From positions 3,534,001 through 3,598,000 of the forward strand of contig NZ_CP036524.1 of assembly GCF_008281175.1 (NCBI RefSeq): a stretch of DNA of 64,000 nucleotides, read 5' to 3'. The stretch comes from [Clostridium] hylemonae DSM 15053 (GTDB taxonomy: Bacteria > Bacillota > Clostridia > Lachnospirales > Lachnospiraceae). Positions 8,596 through 18,300 of the stretch are shown here, one piece after another. The notes below the pieces were generated by a model. It saw only the letters and a list, made by a program, of their open reading frames with translations. It was not told where the DNA came from and did not search any database. How positions within the stretch are numbered: position 1 is the first letter of the stretch; every line of letters begins with the position of its first letter. The translations under genes and the position numbers were made by a program.

Positions 8596-8624
8596 ATTAT
8601 ACATAATCGGACGTCTAATGTCAA
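8596..8624 (-). promoter_or_regulatory. Consensus sigma-A promoter of greA-lysS
   Basis: TTGACA (8619-8624) and TATAAT (8596-8601) on the minus strand are exactly 17 bases apart, a full consensus match. The predicted start is near 8589, leaving an untranslated leader of about 105 bases. Confidence 0.9.
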
Positions 8625-8662
8625 TCATTTTTCGATACGATAAATTATCTTACGTTTTACAG

Positions 8663-8714
8663 AAAAGCCCTGCCTCACATATTGGTTAAGTATATGTAGG
8701 ACAAGGCTCTTTTA
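8663..8714 (-). terminator. Terminator after dusB
   Basis: A long imperfect stem pairs AGCCTTGTCCTACATATAC (right side) with the sequence starting at 8667. On the minus strand it is followed by a short TTTT. It lies about 12 bases after the dusB stop and closes the long operon to its right. Confidence 0.7.
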
Positions 8715-8725
8715 TTATCTCAAAT

Positions 8726-9688
8726 TTATCCAGCGGGCCTTTCAAAGAGCAGGTGCTTAAGCTCCTCATACGACTCTACACTGTTGATCTGGGCCCGCAG
8801 CTTTGAGGCGCCTTTCAATCCCTTTGTATACCACGCCACATGTTTTCTCATCTCTCTGATCCCGAGGTATTCTCCCTTGTATTCCATCTGCATCTTTGCA
8901 TGCTTCAGCATAGTCTGCCGCACTTCAGCCTCAGCCGGACGCGGTAAAACCGTGCCGTCTGCCGCATATGCCCTCAGCTCACGGAATATCCACGGATTCC
9001 CCTGTGCCGCCCGGCCGATCATCACCATGTCACACCCGGTCTGTTCCTGCATGGCTGCAGACGAAGGACCGGACACCACGTCGCCGTTTCCGATGACGGG
9101 GATCGAGACTGCCTCCTTTACCTTCCGTATAATGTCCCAGTCTGCTTTCCCGGCGTAATACTGCTCTCTTGTCCTGCCGTGCACGGCCACCGCGGCGGCG
9201 CCTGCCTCTTCTATGACTCTGGCGGCTTCCACCGCATTCACATGTTCGTCGTCAAATCCTTTGCGGATCTTCACCGTGACCGGTTTATCGATCGCTTTTA
9301 CCGTCTCGTGTACGATGTCGTATATAAGGCCCGGATCTTTCATCAGAGCAGAACCCTCCCCATTCCTTACAACTTTGGGTACCGGACATCCCATGTTGAT
9401 GTCCAGTATCTGAAACGGAAGCTCCTCGATCCGCTTTGCCGCCTCGCTCATGATACGCGGATCAGAACCAAACAGCTGAAGGGAGACCGGATATTCTTCC
9501 GGGTGAATTGCGAGCAGCAGCTTCGTATTTTTATTATTGTACTGCAGCGCTTTCGCACTGACCATCTCCATACATAAAAGGCCCGCCCCCTGTTCTTTGC
9601 AGAGCAGACGAAATGGCAGGTCGGTTACCCCTGCCATAGGCGCCAGAATATATGGATTTTCAAGCTCAATGTTTCCTATTTTTTTCAT
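8726..9688 (-). CDS. dusB: tRNA-dihydrouridine synthase
   Basis: A 320-residue FMN enzyme that reduces uridines in the D-loop of tRNA using NADPH. The TIM barrel begins with [13 protein letters not shown]. The catalytic cysteine is C101 in [12 protein letters not shown]. Further FMN/tRNA contacts are seen in [20 protein letters not shown] and GNGDV, and [13 protein letters not shown] marks the DusB branch. The ATG at 9688 overlaps the last 23 bases of coaX, so the two are translationally coupled. It is the last gene before the terminator at 8663-8714. Confidence 0.95.
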   Translation of the reverse strand: MKKIGNIELENPYILAPMAGVTDLPFRLLCKEQGAGLLCMEMVSAKALQYNNKNTKLLLAIHPEEYPVSLQLFGSDPRIMSEAAKRIEELPFQILDINMGCPVPKVVRNGEGSALMKDPGLIYDIVHETVKAIDKPVTVKIRKGFDDEHVNAVEAARVIEEAGAAAVAVHGRTREQYYAGKADWDIIRKVKEAVSIPVIGNGDVVSGPSSAAMQEQTGCDMVMIGRAAQGNPWIFRELRAYAADGTVLPRPAEAEVRQTMLKHAKMQMEYKGEYLGIREMRKHVAWYTKGLKGASKLRAQINSVESYEELKHLLFERPAG

Positions 9689-10439
9689 AAATAATCCTCA
9701 GTCCCTTTAATGTCAGCTGGGAATCATAGATATCGATCACGTCTGTCTCCGCCGCGATTATCTTGCCAAGGCCTCCGGTGGCAACCACCTTCGCGTCCAT
9801 ATAGCCCGACTCTTCCTTGATCCTGTTTACGATATATTCCGTCTGGCCGATCTGGCCGAACACAAGCCCCGCCTGCATGCTGCTGATGGTTTCCTTCGCC
9901 ATTATGGAATCCGGCTTTTTGATCTCGATCGCCGGGAGCATTGCCGCCCCTCCCCAGAGCGCCTGCGCGGATGTTCGGATGCCCGGCGCTGTGACCCCGG
10001 CCTCAAATGTACCGTCGATGCCCACCACGTCATATGTGGTGGCCGTGCCGAAGTCCAGAACGATGACCGGCCCTCCGTGCAGTGTATAGGCCGCGACCGC
10101 ATCCACGATCCTGTCCGACCCGACCTGCCGCGGATTCTCTGTCACGATACGGATGCCGGTCTTGATGCCTGCTGAGACTACGATCGGTTTGATACCAAAA
10201 TATTTGATAATGGAACTTCCGAGGGAATGCATAATGTCCGGCACAACAGAAGCGATGATGACCGCGCTGATATCTGTGCTTAAGATTCCCTGGCGCTCCA
10301 CAAGTTCTTTCAGTGTGATCCCGTATTCATCCGACGTGCGGGGCTGTTTCGTAGTCATACGGAACGTTCCAAGCAGTTCGTCTTCTTTGAATACGCCAAG
10401 TGTGATATTCGTGTTTCCCACATCTATAACAAGTAACAT
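9666..10439 (-). CDS. coaX: Type III pantothenate kinase
   Basis: A 257-residue kinase that phosphorylates pantothenate in the first step of coenzyme A synthesis. The ASKHA-fold phosphate loop [10 protein letters not shown] is at the N-terminus, with [12 protein letters not shown], the [12 protein letters not shown] motif and a GGLG near the end, all typical of CoaX. Length is normal. Type III enzymes use a monovalent cation, which suits the potassium genes upstream only by coincidence. It lies 9 bases after the small unknown gene and overlaps dusB. Confidence 0.95.
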   Translation of the reverse strand: MLLVIDVGNTNITLGVFKEDELLGTFRMTTKQPRTSDEYGITLKELVERQGILSTDISAVIIASVVPDIMHSLGSSIIKYFGIKPIVVSAGIKTGIRIVTENPRQVGSDRIVDAVAAYTLHGGPVIVLDFGTATTYDVVGIDGTFEAGVTAPGIRTSAQALWGGAAMLPAIEIKKPDSIMAKETISSMQAGLVFGQIGQTEYIVNRIKEESGYMDAKVVATGGLGKIIAAETDVIDIYDSQLTLKGLRIIYEKNRKH

Positions 10440-10448
10440 ATCTGCCTC

Positions 10449-10784
10449 CTATACGTCCTCGCCGAGGAAAAATACACGGTAGTACAGCTGCAGGGCAGCG
10501 AGCAGTTCCTGTTTTTCCCTCTGGAGCTCTTTTATCTTAAGCTGGCTTCCTATCTCATCAAACATCGGATCGCCTTCCTCACTTGTCACCTCAAAGCAGA
10601 GCTCTGCATCCTCTTCGTAAACAAGCGTAAGTATACCGCCAACATCATTTACGTACAGCACGCACATGATCTTCAGCTCATCTTTTATCTTGCCGGGCAG
10701 CTGTTCAAAATCCGGGTTCAGGTAATACTTCTCTTCATAAGAATTGGCTCCGCAGAGCACCACTTTATTTTCATACATATCCAT
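10449..10784 (-). CDS. Conserved 111-residue protein (possibly DUF6145)
   Basis: A small acidic protein without membrane segments (KVVLCGANSYEEKYYLN at the start, a C-terminal coiled-coil-like EKQELLAALQLYYRVFF). It resembles a Lachnospiraceae family that I recall as DUF6145; this is memory, not a search. Two starts are possible, ATG 10784 and ATG 10778. AGGAG lies 3 or 9 bases upstream, which favours the second. It overlaps the end of birA by 8-14 bases and precedes coaX by 9, so it is part of the operon. Function unknown. Confidence 0.75.
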   Translation of the reverse strand: MDMYENKVVLCGANSYEEKYYLNPDFEQLPGKIKDELKIMCVLYVNDVGGILTLVYEEDAELCFEVTSEEGDPMFDEIGSQLKIKELQREKQELLAALQLYYRVFFLGEDV

Positions 10785-11751
10785 ATACTCCTCTTACAGA
10801 TACTTCTCCCGCGAATATGGCCCGCCTGGAACCATCCCGCGCCGTGACGATCAGCTCTCCCGTATCATTGATGCCGGAGGCCACCGCCTCATACTCATTT
10901 CCAGGCTCCAGGATACGCACCTCTTTTCCGCGGTTGACGAGCAGCCGGTTATACGCGCTCTTAAGCCCGGACAGATCCTCCGCCGCGAGAAATGTCTCAT
11001 AATTTTCCTCATACCGCTCCATAATTCTGGCCGCCAGCTTTGCCCGCCTTACTCTGGCGCCCCCTTCTATATACAGGGAAGTTGCCGTCCCGGCAATTTC
11101 CCTGGGAAAACATTCTGTGTTTACATTGATGCCGGCGCCTGTCACTACATAATTGATATAGTCGACTTCCGCGCTCATCTCTGTCAGGATGCCGCACACT
11201 TTCTTTCTGTTCACTACGATGTCGTTGGGCCATTTTATCTGTGCCAAAAGCCCGGTCTCGCCTGTAATGCCCTCCGCCACGCTCAACGCCATGACAAGAG
11301 TGAGCATGGGCGCCCTGGAAGGAAGAAATCCGGGCCTGAGCAGGACCGTCATATAGATGCTCGTCCCGGCCGGCGATTCCCAGCTGCGTCCGCGCCGGCC
11401 TTTTCCCGCAGTCTGGCGGTCCGCCACAAAGAGCGTGCCGTGTGACGCGCCTTTTTCTCCAAGCGCCTTAGCCTGTATATTCGTAGAGTCTGTCTCTGAC
11501 GCATATACCACAGGCCTTCCCGCCCAGCGCGTGCGGATCAGGCTTTCGAGCTCCGCCTGCCCCATCACATCCGGGCTTTCTACGAGGCGGTACCCTCTGC
11601 TGCGCACCGCCTCTATCTCATACCCTTCCTTCTTCAGCTGTTCGATCACCTTCCAGACAGCTGTCCGTGATACGCCAAAGCTGTCACAGAGCTGCTGCCC
11701 GGACACATATCCTCCGCTCTCACGGAGCACTTTCAGAATTTCCGTCTTCAT
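10771..11751 (-). CDS. birA: Bifunctional biotin-protein ligase / biotin operon repressor
   Basis: A 326-residue protein. Residues ~1-65 form a winged helix (GQQLCDSFGVSRTAVWKVIEQ), so it can act as a repressor. Residues ~85-260 form the ligase domain that makes biotinyl-AMP and attaches biotin to carboxylases, with the nucleotide/biotin loop AGKGRRGRSWESP and KWPNDIVVN. The C-terminal SH3-like domain follows. Length is that of a class II BirA. It starts 9 bases after the argF stop and overlaps the next small gene, indicating co-transcription. No biotin genes lie in the window. Confidence 0.95.
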   Translation of the reverse strand: MKTEILKVLRESGGYVSGQQLCDSFGVSRTAVWKVIEQLKKEGYEIEAVRSRGYRLVESPDVMGQAELESLIRTRWAGRPVVYASETDSTNIQAKALGEKGASHGTLFVADRQTAGKGRRGRSWESPAGTSIYMTVLLRPGFLPSRAPMLTLVMALSVAEGITGETGLLAQIKWPNDIVVNRKKVCGILTEMSAEVDYINYVVTGAGINVNTECFPREIAGTATSLYIEGGARVRRAKLAARIMERYEENYETFLAAEDLSGLKSAYNRLLVNRGKEVRILEPGNEYEAVASGINDTGELIVTARDGSRRAIFAGEVSVRGVYGYV

Positions 11752-11760
11752 TGCCTTCTC

Positions 11761-12699
11761 CTAGATATTGCCAAGTGTGGCCACCATAACCGCTTTGATC
11801 GTATGCAGGCGGTTCTCTGCCTCATCAAATACGACAGAAGCATCTCCCTCAAAGACATCCTCCGTCACTTCCTTACCCTTGACTGCAGGCAGGCAGTGCA
11901 TGAATATCGTACCTTCCTTCTTCGTCCTTGCCATCATCTCTTTATTGATCTGATACGGACGGAGCATCTCGATCCGCTCAGCCGCCTTGTCTTCCTCGCC
12001 CATAGAAGCCCACACGTCTGTGTATAATACATCGGCGCCTTCCACGTCATTGACATCGTCTGTGATCGTGATGGAAGCGCCTGACTCGGCCGCATATTTT
12101 TTGCACAGGTCTGTCAGTTCTTCGGTCGGCCACAGAGCCTTTGGCGCCACATTTATAAAGTCCACGCCCACTTTGGCACATCCTATCATAAGGCTGTTGG
12201 CCATATTGTTGCGGCCGTCGCCGAGATAAGCAAATTTCAGCCCCTTCAGATATCCGAAGTGTTCTCTCATCGTGAGAAGGTCCGCAAGTATCTGTGTCGG
12301 ATGGTACTCATCCGTCAGTCCGTTCCAGACCGGCACCCCGCTGTATTTTGCAAGCGCCTCTACATGCGCCTGGCTGAAACCGCGGAATTCAATTCCGTCA
12401 AACATCCGTCCGAGCACCCGCGCCGTATCTTCAATACTTTCCTTATGTCCAAGCTGTATCTCGCTCCCGGCAAGATAGGTCGGATTTCCGCCCTCATCCG
12501 CCGCGCCTACCGTGAACGCACAGCGCGTTCTCGTGGATGGCTTCTCAAATATGAGCGCTATGTTCTTGCCCTGCAGGCTGTTTCCTGTGATCCCCTGTTT
12601 TTTCTTCTCCTTTAGATCCGCTGCCAGATCAAGCAGATATACGATCTCCTCCGGTGTAAAATCCTTCAATGTCAAAAAACTTCTTCCTTTTAAATTCAT
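11761..12699 (-). CDS. argF: Ornithine carbamoyltransferase (possible separate translation from an internal start)
   Basis: The enzyme joins carbamoyl phosphate and ornithine to give citrulline (arginine synthesis or the arginine deiminase route). ATG 12699 opens [15 protein letters not shown], the normal N-terminus of ArgF, and gives 312 residues, the usual length. AGAGG lies 8 bases upstream, so independent initiation is plausible even though the frame continues upstream into the patatin part. Carbamoyl phosphate binding is by STRTRC, ornithine binding by the DVWASMG and HCLPA regions. It is followed 9 bases later by birA. No other arg genes are in the window. Confidence 0.85.
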   Translation of the reverse strand: MNLKGRSFLTLKDFTPEEIVYLLDLAADLKEKKKQGITGNSLQGKNIALIFEKPSTRTRCAFTVGAADEGGNPTYLAGSEIQLGHKESIEDTARVLGRMFDGIEFRGFSQAHVEALAKYSGVPVWNGLTDEYHPTQILADLLTMREHFGYLKGLKFAYLGDGRNNMANSLMIGCAKVGVDFINVAPKALWPTEELTDLCKKYAAESGASITITDDVNDVEGADVLYTDVWASMGEEDKAAERIEMLRPYQINKEMMARTKKEGTIFMHCLPAVKGKEVTEDVFEGDASVVFDEAENRLHTIKAVMVATLGNI

Positions 12700-13806
12700 C
12701 TTCCGTTCCTCTCTTAATCCTGTTAATATATGAACAAAACGCGGCAGGTGCAGCTTATCACCTAAAATTTCATATTTATTATATACAATATCATACAATT
12801 GGTCCACTGTGTATATCTGATATTTCGGAACACGCAGTAATTTCGCAGCCGCCTCCAGCATCCCCATGAACAGCTCCTTGTCAGAGTGCCCGAAGGAAAG
12901 CTTCAGGGCAAATGCCGTCTCCGCCTTCTCGATCTCTTTGATACCGCTCATGAGCTTCTCATAGTAGTGATCGTCATACGTCTGCTCTACATAGTAGATA
13001 AATCCTTCCAGTCCGTACAGCATTCTCTTTGCGTCAAAGTAACCGATCTTCATGTTCTGCCGGCTTCTCCTGCCGGAAAATTCTATAATGCTTCCAAGCT
13101 TTACCCTCGGACCGATCTCGTATTTTACCCCGGTCTCAGGCATCTTTACCCGGGGCTCTCTGCCCGGCCCGTAGATACGCACTTCTATGATATTCTCATA
13201 GCCCCTTTTGACGAGGGAACTAAGCGGCACATTATTGATAACGCCGCCGTCGATATACTTTTTGCCGTGAAGCCGTTCATTTTTGAAGCCGATCAGGTAA
13301 GCGCTCGCCAGAAGAAATTCTTCCAGCAGCCCTTCCGGGATATCTTCTACACTCAAGTCCAGCTCTTTAAAATCAGACACTGAAAAAGTCAGCAGGCAGA
13401 ATTCAATGCTGCTGTTCCTTATCTTCTCTTCGTCTATAACCTCATGGATCAGCTCTTTGAGCGGTGTTATGTCAATGCCGCCGTCTTTCAGTCGGCTCCA
13501 TCCTTCGTTCAGAAACTCGCGGATCGTCGTCTCCTTGCGGAACAGACGCTCCATCCATTCGTCGTCCACATCCATCACGGAAGAAAACGTCATCTTGCTC
13601 CAGATGTCTTCCGCCTTTTCCATATCACCCATGCAAACGAGGGCGCCATTTAATGCGCCCACGGATGTCCCTGCCACTGCATTCAGCTTCACCCCGGCTT
13701 CCCTCAGGGCCTTCCACGCACCTATCTGGTACGCGCCCCTCGCTCCGCCTCCGTCAAATACAAGGCCATATTCTTTTGATAAATCTATGATGGGTTTCAG
13801 CTCCAT
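11761..13806 (-). CDS. Patatin-like phospholipase fused in frame to ornithine carbamoyltransferase
   Basis: A single open frame of 681 residues. Residues ~10-230 are a patatin/RssA-type acyl hydrolase: oxyanion loop [10 protein letters not shown] (18-27), nucleophile Ser48 in GTSVG, and catalytic Asp in [10 protein letters not shown]. Residues ~230-369 are the patatin C-terminal region. From Met370 the sequence is a complete ornithine carbamoyltransferase with [14 protein letters not shown] and HCLPA. No stop codon separates the two parts. Other frames contain stops just before the junction (for example TAG within ATTTTAGG and TGATAA), so a one-base change could have removed an original patatin stop. 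The ATG at 13806 has AAAGGG close upstream (a GTG at 13809 is alternative). Either a true fusion or two overlapping products is possible. Confidence 0.78.
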   Translation of the reverse strand: MELKPIIDLSKEYGLVFDGGGARGAYQIGAWKALREAGVKLNAVAGTSVGALNGALVCMGDMEKAEDIWSKMTFSSVMDVDDEWMERLFRKETTIREFLNEGWSRLKDGGIDITPLKELIHEVIDEEKIRNSSIEFCLLTFSVSDFKELDLSVEDIPEGLLEEFLLASAYLIGFKNERLHGKKYIDGGVINNVPLSSLVKRGYENIIEVRIYGPGREPRVKMPETGVKYEIGPRVKLGSIIEFSGRRSRQNMKIGYFDAKRMLYGLEGFIYYVEQTYDDHYYEKLMSGIKEIEKAETAFALKLSFGHSDKELFMGMLEAAAKLLRVPKYQIYTVDQLYDIVYNKYEILGDKLHLPRFVHILTGLREERKMNLKGRSFLTLKDFTPEEIVYLLDLAADLKEKKKQGITGNSLQGKNIALIFEKPSTRTRCAFTVGAADEGGNPTYLAGSEIQLGHKESIEDTARVLGRMFDGIEFRGFSQAHVEALAKYSGVPVWNGLTDEYHPTQILADLLTMREHFGYLKGLKFAYLGDGRNNMANSLMIGCAKVGVDFINVAPKALWPTEELTDLCKKYAAESGASITITDDVNDVEGADVLYTDVWASMGEEDKAAERIEMLRPYQINKEMMARTKKEGTIFMHCLPAVKGKEVTEDVFEGDASVVFDEAENRLHTIKAVMVATLGNI

Positions 13807-13820
13807 CACACCCTTTCATA

Positions 13821-14768
13821 CTACTCCTGTGCTTCGTCCTTCTGTCCGACCTCTGCCAATGATTTTACAAGTCCTGCTATGCTCTGGATCTCTGAAGGTA
13901 TGATGATCTTCGTCGCCTTACCGTCCGCCGCACGCTCAAAGGCTTCCAGACTCTTGAGTGTCAGAACGGCCTCATCCGCGCCTGCCTCCTTCAGGAATTC
14001 AATACCATTTGCATTTGCCTGCTGCACCTTAAGGATGGCTTCCGCCTCACCTTCGGCCTCACGTATCATTGCTTCTTTCTTCGCTTCCGCACGCAGGATC
14101 GCCGCCTGCTTTTCTGCCTCAGCATCGAGGATAGCAGATTCTTTATGTCCTTCCGCCACAAGGATCGTAGACTTCTTCTCACCTTCCGCGCGCAGGATCG
14201 CCTCACGGCGTTCACGCTCTGCCTTCATCTGCTTCTCCATCGCATCCTGGATCGCTGCCGGCGGAATGATATTCTTAAGTTCCACACGGTTTACTTTAAT
14301 TCCCCACGGGTCTGTCGCTACATCGAGGGAAGAACGCATCTTCGTGTTGATCGTCTCTCTTGATGTAAGCGTCTGGTCCAGCTCCAGGTCACCGATTATA
14401 TTTCTCAGTGTAGTGGCGGTCAGATTCTCGATCGCCATGATCGGGTTTGCCACGCCGTAACAGAACAGCTTCGGATCTGTGATCTGGTAGAATACGACCG
14501 TATCGATCCGCATCGTGACATTGTCCTTTGTGATGACCGGCTGAGGAGCAAAGTCCACCACCTGTTCTTTCATATCTACTTTTCTTGCAACGCGGTCCAC
14601 GATCGGAAGTTTGACATGAAGTCCCGTACTCCAGGTCGCCTGATATGCGCCGAGTCTCTCAATGACGAGCGCCTGCGCCTGTCTGACGATTCTGATACAG
14701 GATATCAGTATCAAAACGACTATGACTATAACAACTATACCTGTGATTTTACCAATTAATGCTCCCAT
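13821..14768 (-). CDS. SPFH/Band 7 membrane protein (QmcA/stomatin-like)
   Basis: A 315-residue protein anchored by one N-terminal membrane segment (~8-28, rich in V/I/L). Residues ~30-190 are the SPFH domain (RLGAYQATWSTGLHVKLP). Residues ~185-260 are a long coiled coil of repeated A-E-A/I-L-R-A-E units. Such proteins form oligomeric scaffolds in membrane microdomains and are usually encoded with NfeD, as here: the start overlaps the nfeD stop by one base (TAATG). The catalytic role is none; partners are probably membrane proteases or transport systems. Confidence 0.92.
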   Translation of the reverse strand: MGALIGKITGIVVIVIVVLILISCIRIVRQAQALVIERLGAYQATWSTGLHVKLPIVDRVARKVDMKEQVVDFAPQPVITKDNVTMRIDTVVFYQITDPKLFCYGVANPIMAIENLTATTLRNIIGDLELDQTLTSRETINTKMRSSLDVATDPWGIKVNRVELKNIIPPAAIQDAMEKQMKAERERREAILRAEGEKKSTILVAEGHKESAILDAEAEKQAAILRAEAKKEAMIREAEGEAEAILKVQQANANGIEFLKEAGADEAVLTLKSLEAFERAADGKATKIIIPSEIQSIAGLVKSLAEVGQKDEAQE

Positions 14769-15208
14769 TATGCCTTCTCCTCTCTGGCTCTTACAATAAG
14801 CTTCACTCCTTGGATCCCTTCAACTACAACTACTGTGTTCTTTTCAATGCGGCCCTCGGGCTCATCTGTCTTAGCCGCCCACTCCTGCCCGTTGATCTCG
14901 ACCCTTCCCTTAGACTGAAGTGTGTCGATATCCTCCAGGACAAGTGCCTGCTGTCCGATCAGGCTCTCCGCATTGGTCTTCTGACGTTCCTTGTTAAAAT
15001 ACTTGACCGCGATCGGTCTCGTGACGATCAGAAGAATCACGGACACTACCACAAATACGATTATCTGCACTGCTGTGCCGAACCCGAGCACACCGGCCGC
15101 AAATGCCACAAGCGCGCCGCCGGCGAACCATATGGTCGTCAGGCCCATGGTAAGGATCTCGACGATCAGCAGAATCACAAATAATATTAACCAATACATC
15201 GTCTGCAT
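14768..15208 (-). CDS. NfeD-family membrane protein (short form)
   Basis: A 146-residue protein with about three hydrophobic segments (residues ~5-22, 24-42 and 46-65), then a soluble OB-fold domain (~80-146, with LIGQQALVLEDIDT and GRVEINGQEWAAK). It is the short NfeD type without the N-terminal ClpP-like protease. It is a partner of the SPFH protein that follows with a one-base overlap. The ATG at 15208 has AGAGG 7 bases upstream. It lies 70 bases after the rRNA methyltransferase gene. Confidence 0.9.
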   Translation of the reverse strand: MQTMYWLILFVILLIVEILTMGLTTIWFAGGALVAFAAGVLGFGTAVQIIVFVVVSVILLIVTRPIAVKYFNKERQKTNAESLIGQQALVLEDIDTLQSKGRVEINGQEWAAKTDEPEGRIEKNTVVVVEGIQGVKLIVRAREEKA

Positions 15209-15278
15209 ATGCTGTCCTCTCTTTTCTTGTAATAGTATTCCTCATGTCTATTTTACTATACTTCTGTCTATAAAGCAA

Positions 15279-16070
15279 TTATTGTTGCCGTCTCTGCCTG
15301 GCCGCCTCAAACATGAGCACTGCGGCAGCTGTGGCCGCGTTGAGCGATTCCACCTCTCCTTCCATCGGAATGCGGATATAAGTGTCCGCCAGAGCGGCAA
15401 CTTCCTCTCTCAGTCCGCTGCCCTCGTTTCCGATAAAAAATGCGCACGGCTTCGTAAGATCAGCTTCGTCGTAAGAGAGGACTCCGTCAAGATGCGCCGC
15501 GTATGTATGGATACCGCTCTCCTTCATCCGACGCACCGCCTCCGTCAGGTCTTTGGCCCGGTAAAGCGGCATCCGGTAGACCGAGCCCATCGTAGAGCGG
15601 ATCGTCTTCGGATTGTACACATCCACACATTCACTGCTCATAACGATCCCCGTCACCCCGGCGCCCTCGGCCGTCCGGATGACAGTCCCCATGTTTCCCG
15701 GATCCTGCAGATTGTCGAGAACGAGGATATGCGCCCTCTCTCCTCCTGCCGCCTCCGCAAATGTATACTCCTTCTGACGGACTACGCAGAGAACACCCTG
15801 CGGCGTCTTCGTGTCGGATACATAGTCATAGACTGTGTCAGACAATATCTCCGGGCGTACCGCGCATCCTTCCAGCACACGGCTTACTGTGCCGCCCTCC
15901 CTTTTATAAAAGGATTCCGACACATACGCTTCTAAGAGCCGCTCTGCCGGAACTTCCCTGAACATCCGGATACCCTCCACAAGAAATACTTTTTCCTCGT
16001 CTCTGGCCTTCCTCTTTTTCCTGAGATTTACAAGCCGTTTTACCTTCTGGTTTCCAGTACTTGTGATCAT
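15279..16070 (-). CDS. TrmH/SpoU-family RNA 2'-O-methyltransferase
   Basis: A ~263-residue SPOUT enzyme that methylates ribose in rRNA or tRNA using S-adenosylmethionine. Residues ~1-95 are the SpoU substrate-binding domain. Residues ~110-260 form the trefoil-knot domain with motif 1 LDNLQDPGNMGTVIRTAEG, motif 2 FFIGNEGSGLREE and motif 3 IPMEGEVESLNAATAAAV. It resembles RlmB-like proteins of Firmicutes; the target nucleotide cannot be given. The ATG at 16070 or the GTG just before it (16073) could be the start. It lies about 10 bases after ktrA. Confidence 0.9.
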   Translation of the reverse strand: MITSTGNQKVKRLVNLRKKRKARDEEKVFLVEGIRMFREVPAERLLEAYVSESFYKREGGTVSRVLEGCAVRPEILSDTVYDYVSDTKTPQGVLCVVRQKEYTFAEAAGGERAHILVLDNLQDPGNMGTVIRTAEGAGVTGIVMSSECVDVYNPKTIRSTMGSVYRMPLYRAKDLTEAVRRMKESGIHTYAAHLDGVLSYDEADLTKPCAFFIGNEGSGLREEVAALADTYIRIPMEGEVESLNAATAAAVLMFEAARQRRQQ

Positions 16071-16082
16071 CACACCGTCGCC

Positions 16083-16733
16083 CTATCCTTTCTGAAAGCT
16101 TTCCAGCGCCTCGTTCGCTCCGACGAGGATCAAAACCATTCCCTGTTCCAGCGGCTTGTTCGGATCCGGATTCACTTCCACCTTATCACCGGACACAACA
16201 CCTACTACGCTCACATCATGAGAGCGCCGGACATCCAGCTCCTGCAGGCTCTTCCCGGTCCAGCCGTCCGGTACGGCCACCTCCGTGATACTGTATTCCG
16301 GGGAAAGCGCGATCCAGTCTGCAAAATTAGTAGATACAAGATTCTTTGCGATCCGCTCTCCCGTCTCACGCTCCGGGAACACGACCGCGTCCGCGCCAAG
16401 CTTCCTCAGTATCTTCGCATGCATCTCATTTCTCGCCTTGGCGAGCACATAGGGCACTCCCAGTTCCTTGGAGATAATGGTGGCCATGACACTCGCCTCC
16501 ATGTCCTCGGAGACCGCGATGATCACGCCGTCGAGATTCCTCGCCCCCAGTGACCGGATGACCTCCTGGTCCTGCATATCTGCCTGAATCGCATAGGACA
16601 CATCATCCGCGATCTCCTGAATGCGCTCCATCCTGTTATCTACCACAACGACCTCACAGCCAAGGTTCTGCAGCGTGACCGCCACACTGGAACCAAAACT
16701 GCCAAGTCCGAATACTGCATATTGTTTCGTCAT
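16083..16733 (-). CDS. ktrA: Potassium channel regulatory subunit (KtrA/TrkA, RCK)
   Basis: A 216-residue cytoplasmic ring-forming subunit that gates the KtrB pore. Residues ~1-130 are RCK-N with the nucleotide-binding GLGSFGSSVA and the acidic VVDNRMERI. Residues ~135-216 are RCK-C (WIALSPEYSITEVAVP), the domain that binds cyclic di-AMP in some homologues. Length is typical of KtrA/KtrC. It lies 49 bases after ktrB and the pair forms a complete KtrAB system. Confidence 0.93.
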   Translation of the reverse strand: MTKQYAVFGLGSFGSSVAVTLQNLGCEVVVVDNRMERIQEIADDVSYAIQADMQDQEVIRSLGARNLDGVIIAVSEDMEASVMATIISKELGVPYVLAKARNEMHAKILRKLGADAVVFPERETGERIAKNLVSTNFADWIALSPEYSITEVAVPDGWTGKSLQELDVRRSHDVSVVGVVSGDKVEVNPDPNKPLEQGMVLILVGANEALESFQKG

Positions 16734-16782
16734 ATTCTGCTCCTTGCTGTCGCTTAAGCCGCCTGGGCCTGCAACACTGATT

Positions 16783-18162
16783 CTAACCTACTATGATCCT
16801 GCGCTCCGGAAGCCTTCGTATCTTATCTCTTGGATGCACCTTCCCGCCGAACAGCAGCGCCAGCGTGATCGGTCCAAGCCGCCCAAGATACATCATTACC
16901 ATGATCACCGCCTGGCTGGCCCGGCTCAGATGCGGCGTAAGGTCGGCAGTAAGCCCCACCGTCCCGATGGCGGAAGACGCCTCGTACAATATGCCGATGA
17001 ACGGCACACGCTCCGGCTCGATCACCGTGATGGCCGTCACACCGGCAAGGAACGCCGTAAACGCCACCAGCACTACAAAGAATCCTGTGCGAATATTGGC
17101 ATTGTCGATCCTCCGGCCAAAGCATTCCGTATCGCGCCCGCCTCTCACAAAAGTGAAGCATGCCAGCACGAGCATGGCGACGGTCGTCGTCTTTACGCCT
17201 CCCGCCGTTCCTCCCGGGGATCCGCCGATAAACATGAGCATACTGCAGACAAGCTTTGACTCCGTATGGAGCCCGCCCTGGGATATGGTGGCAAACCCGG
17301 CCGTCCTCGTCGTGACGGACTGGAACATGGAAGCCATCACCTTTTCCCCGACTGTCATGTTTCCTATCGTGTCCGGATTATGATATTCCAGCCCGAATAC
17401 GGCCACCGTTCCGAGCACGAGCAGGATAAGTGTTGTTACGATCGCTATCTTGGAATGAAGTGCAAGGCGGGTAAACCACCATTTTTTCGGCACTTCATTT
17501 TTATAGATCTTTCTGCTGTTGCTTATGACATCTGTCCATACCGTAAATCCGATACCGCTCAGAATGATGAGCAGCATCGTCGTTATGTTGATGAGCGGAT
17601 TTGTCACATAATCCATCAGGCTGCTGCTGCCGAGTATGTCGATACCGGCATTGCAGAATGCGGATACCGCATGAAAGACTGAATACCAGATACCCTTTGC
17701 CACACCAAATTCCGGCACGAACTGGACGGCGTACAGCACAGCACCCGCGGCCTCCACAAGAAGCGTCCCGAGAATGGCCCGCCTGACCATGCCGACCATC
17801 CCGCCGATCCGGTCCATATTATAAGTTTCCTGGATGACGACCCGTTCCCGCACGGTGATCTTCTTTCTCAGGATAAGAAAAAAAGCAGTGGCGCAGGCGA
17901 TGACTCCCAGGCCTCCTATCTGGATCAGAATGAGAAGAATGATCTTCCCAAGCAGCGTAAACTGTACAGCCGGCGTGATCGTCACAAGCCCTGTCACGCA
18001 GACCGCTGTCGTGGACGTAAACAAGGCATCCGCAAACGCGATCGGCTTCTCATTGCATATCGGCAGCCACAGAAGTATTCCGCCGAGCAGGATCACTCCG
18101 AGAAACCCAAGCGTCAAAAGCTGCATCGTATTCCACCTGATATTCTTCCTGCGCTCACCCAT
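16783..18162 (-). CDS. ktrB: Potassium uptake protein KtrB/TrkH
   Basis: A 459-residue integral membrane protein with four M1-P-M2 repeats. All four selectivity filter glycines are visible: VCVTGLVTI, AFCNAGIDI, RTAGFATI and GTVGLTADL. The intramembrane loop after M2C (GSPGGTAGGVKTTT) is also present. Cation flux through KtrB is Na+-coupled K+ uptake in characterised systems. It is first of ktrB-ktrA. ATG 18162 is preceded by AAGGAGAGAAAAGG. Confidence 0.94.
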   Translation of the reverse strand: MGERRKNIRWNTMQLLTLGFLGVILLGGILLWLPICNEKPIAFADALFTSTTAVCVTGLVTITPAVQFTLLGKIILLILIQIGGLGVIACATAFFLILRKKITVRERVVIQETYNMDRIGGMVGMVRRAILGTLLVEAAGAVLYAVQFVPEFGVAKGIWYSVFHAVSAFCNAGIDILGSSSLMDYVTNPLINITTMLLIILSGIGFTVWTDVISNSRKIYKNEVPKKWWFTRLALHSKIAIVTTLILLVLGTVAVFGLEYHNPDTIGNMTVGEKVMASMFQSVTTRTAGFATISQGGLHTESKLVCSMLMFIGGSPGGTAGGVKTTTVAMLVLACFTFVRGGRDTECFGRRIDNANIRTGFFVVLVAFTAFLAGVTAITVIEPERVPFIGILYEASSAIGTVGLTADLTPHLSRASQAVIMVMMYLGRLGPITLALLFGGKVHPRDKIRRLPERRIIVG

Positions 18163-18300
18163 GAACCTTTTCTCTCCTTGCCGTCACATAATTACCATTA
18201 GTATACTACAATGGTCTCAAAAATTACATACAAATTTTTGCCGCGGGAAACCGGGAGGGGCAGAAGCGTCTCCCGGAAACGCAGCTTTGACCGGCTGTTG
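18163..18300 (-). other. Leader of ktrB with GC-rich stem-loops
   Basis: The ~140 bases before ktrB contain competing inverted repeats on the minus strand (GCGTTTCCGGGAGACGC, and CCGGGAG pairing with CTCCCGG downstream, about 18250-18285), then an AT-rich stretch with a TATACT -10-like hexamer near 18200. I compared it with what I remember of the ydaO cyclic di-AMP riboswitch and could not match it. It may be a second terminator or a structured leader. Confidence 0.35.

Noticed and set aside
14991-15935. Long plus-strand frame of 314 codons opposite the rRNA methylase and nfeD genes
   Set aside because: It lies antisense to well-supported genes, has no ribosome binding site and an unusual His/Arg-rich composition.
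18163-18300. Cyclic di-AMP (ydaO) riboswitch before ktrB
   Set aside because: The gene context is right but the conserved sequence blocks of that family could not be found.
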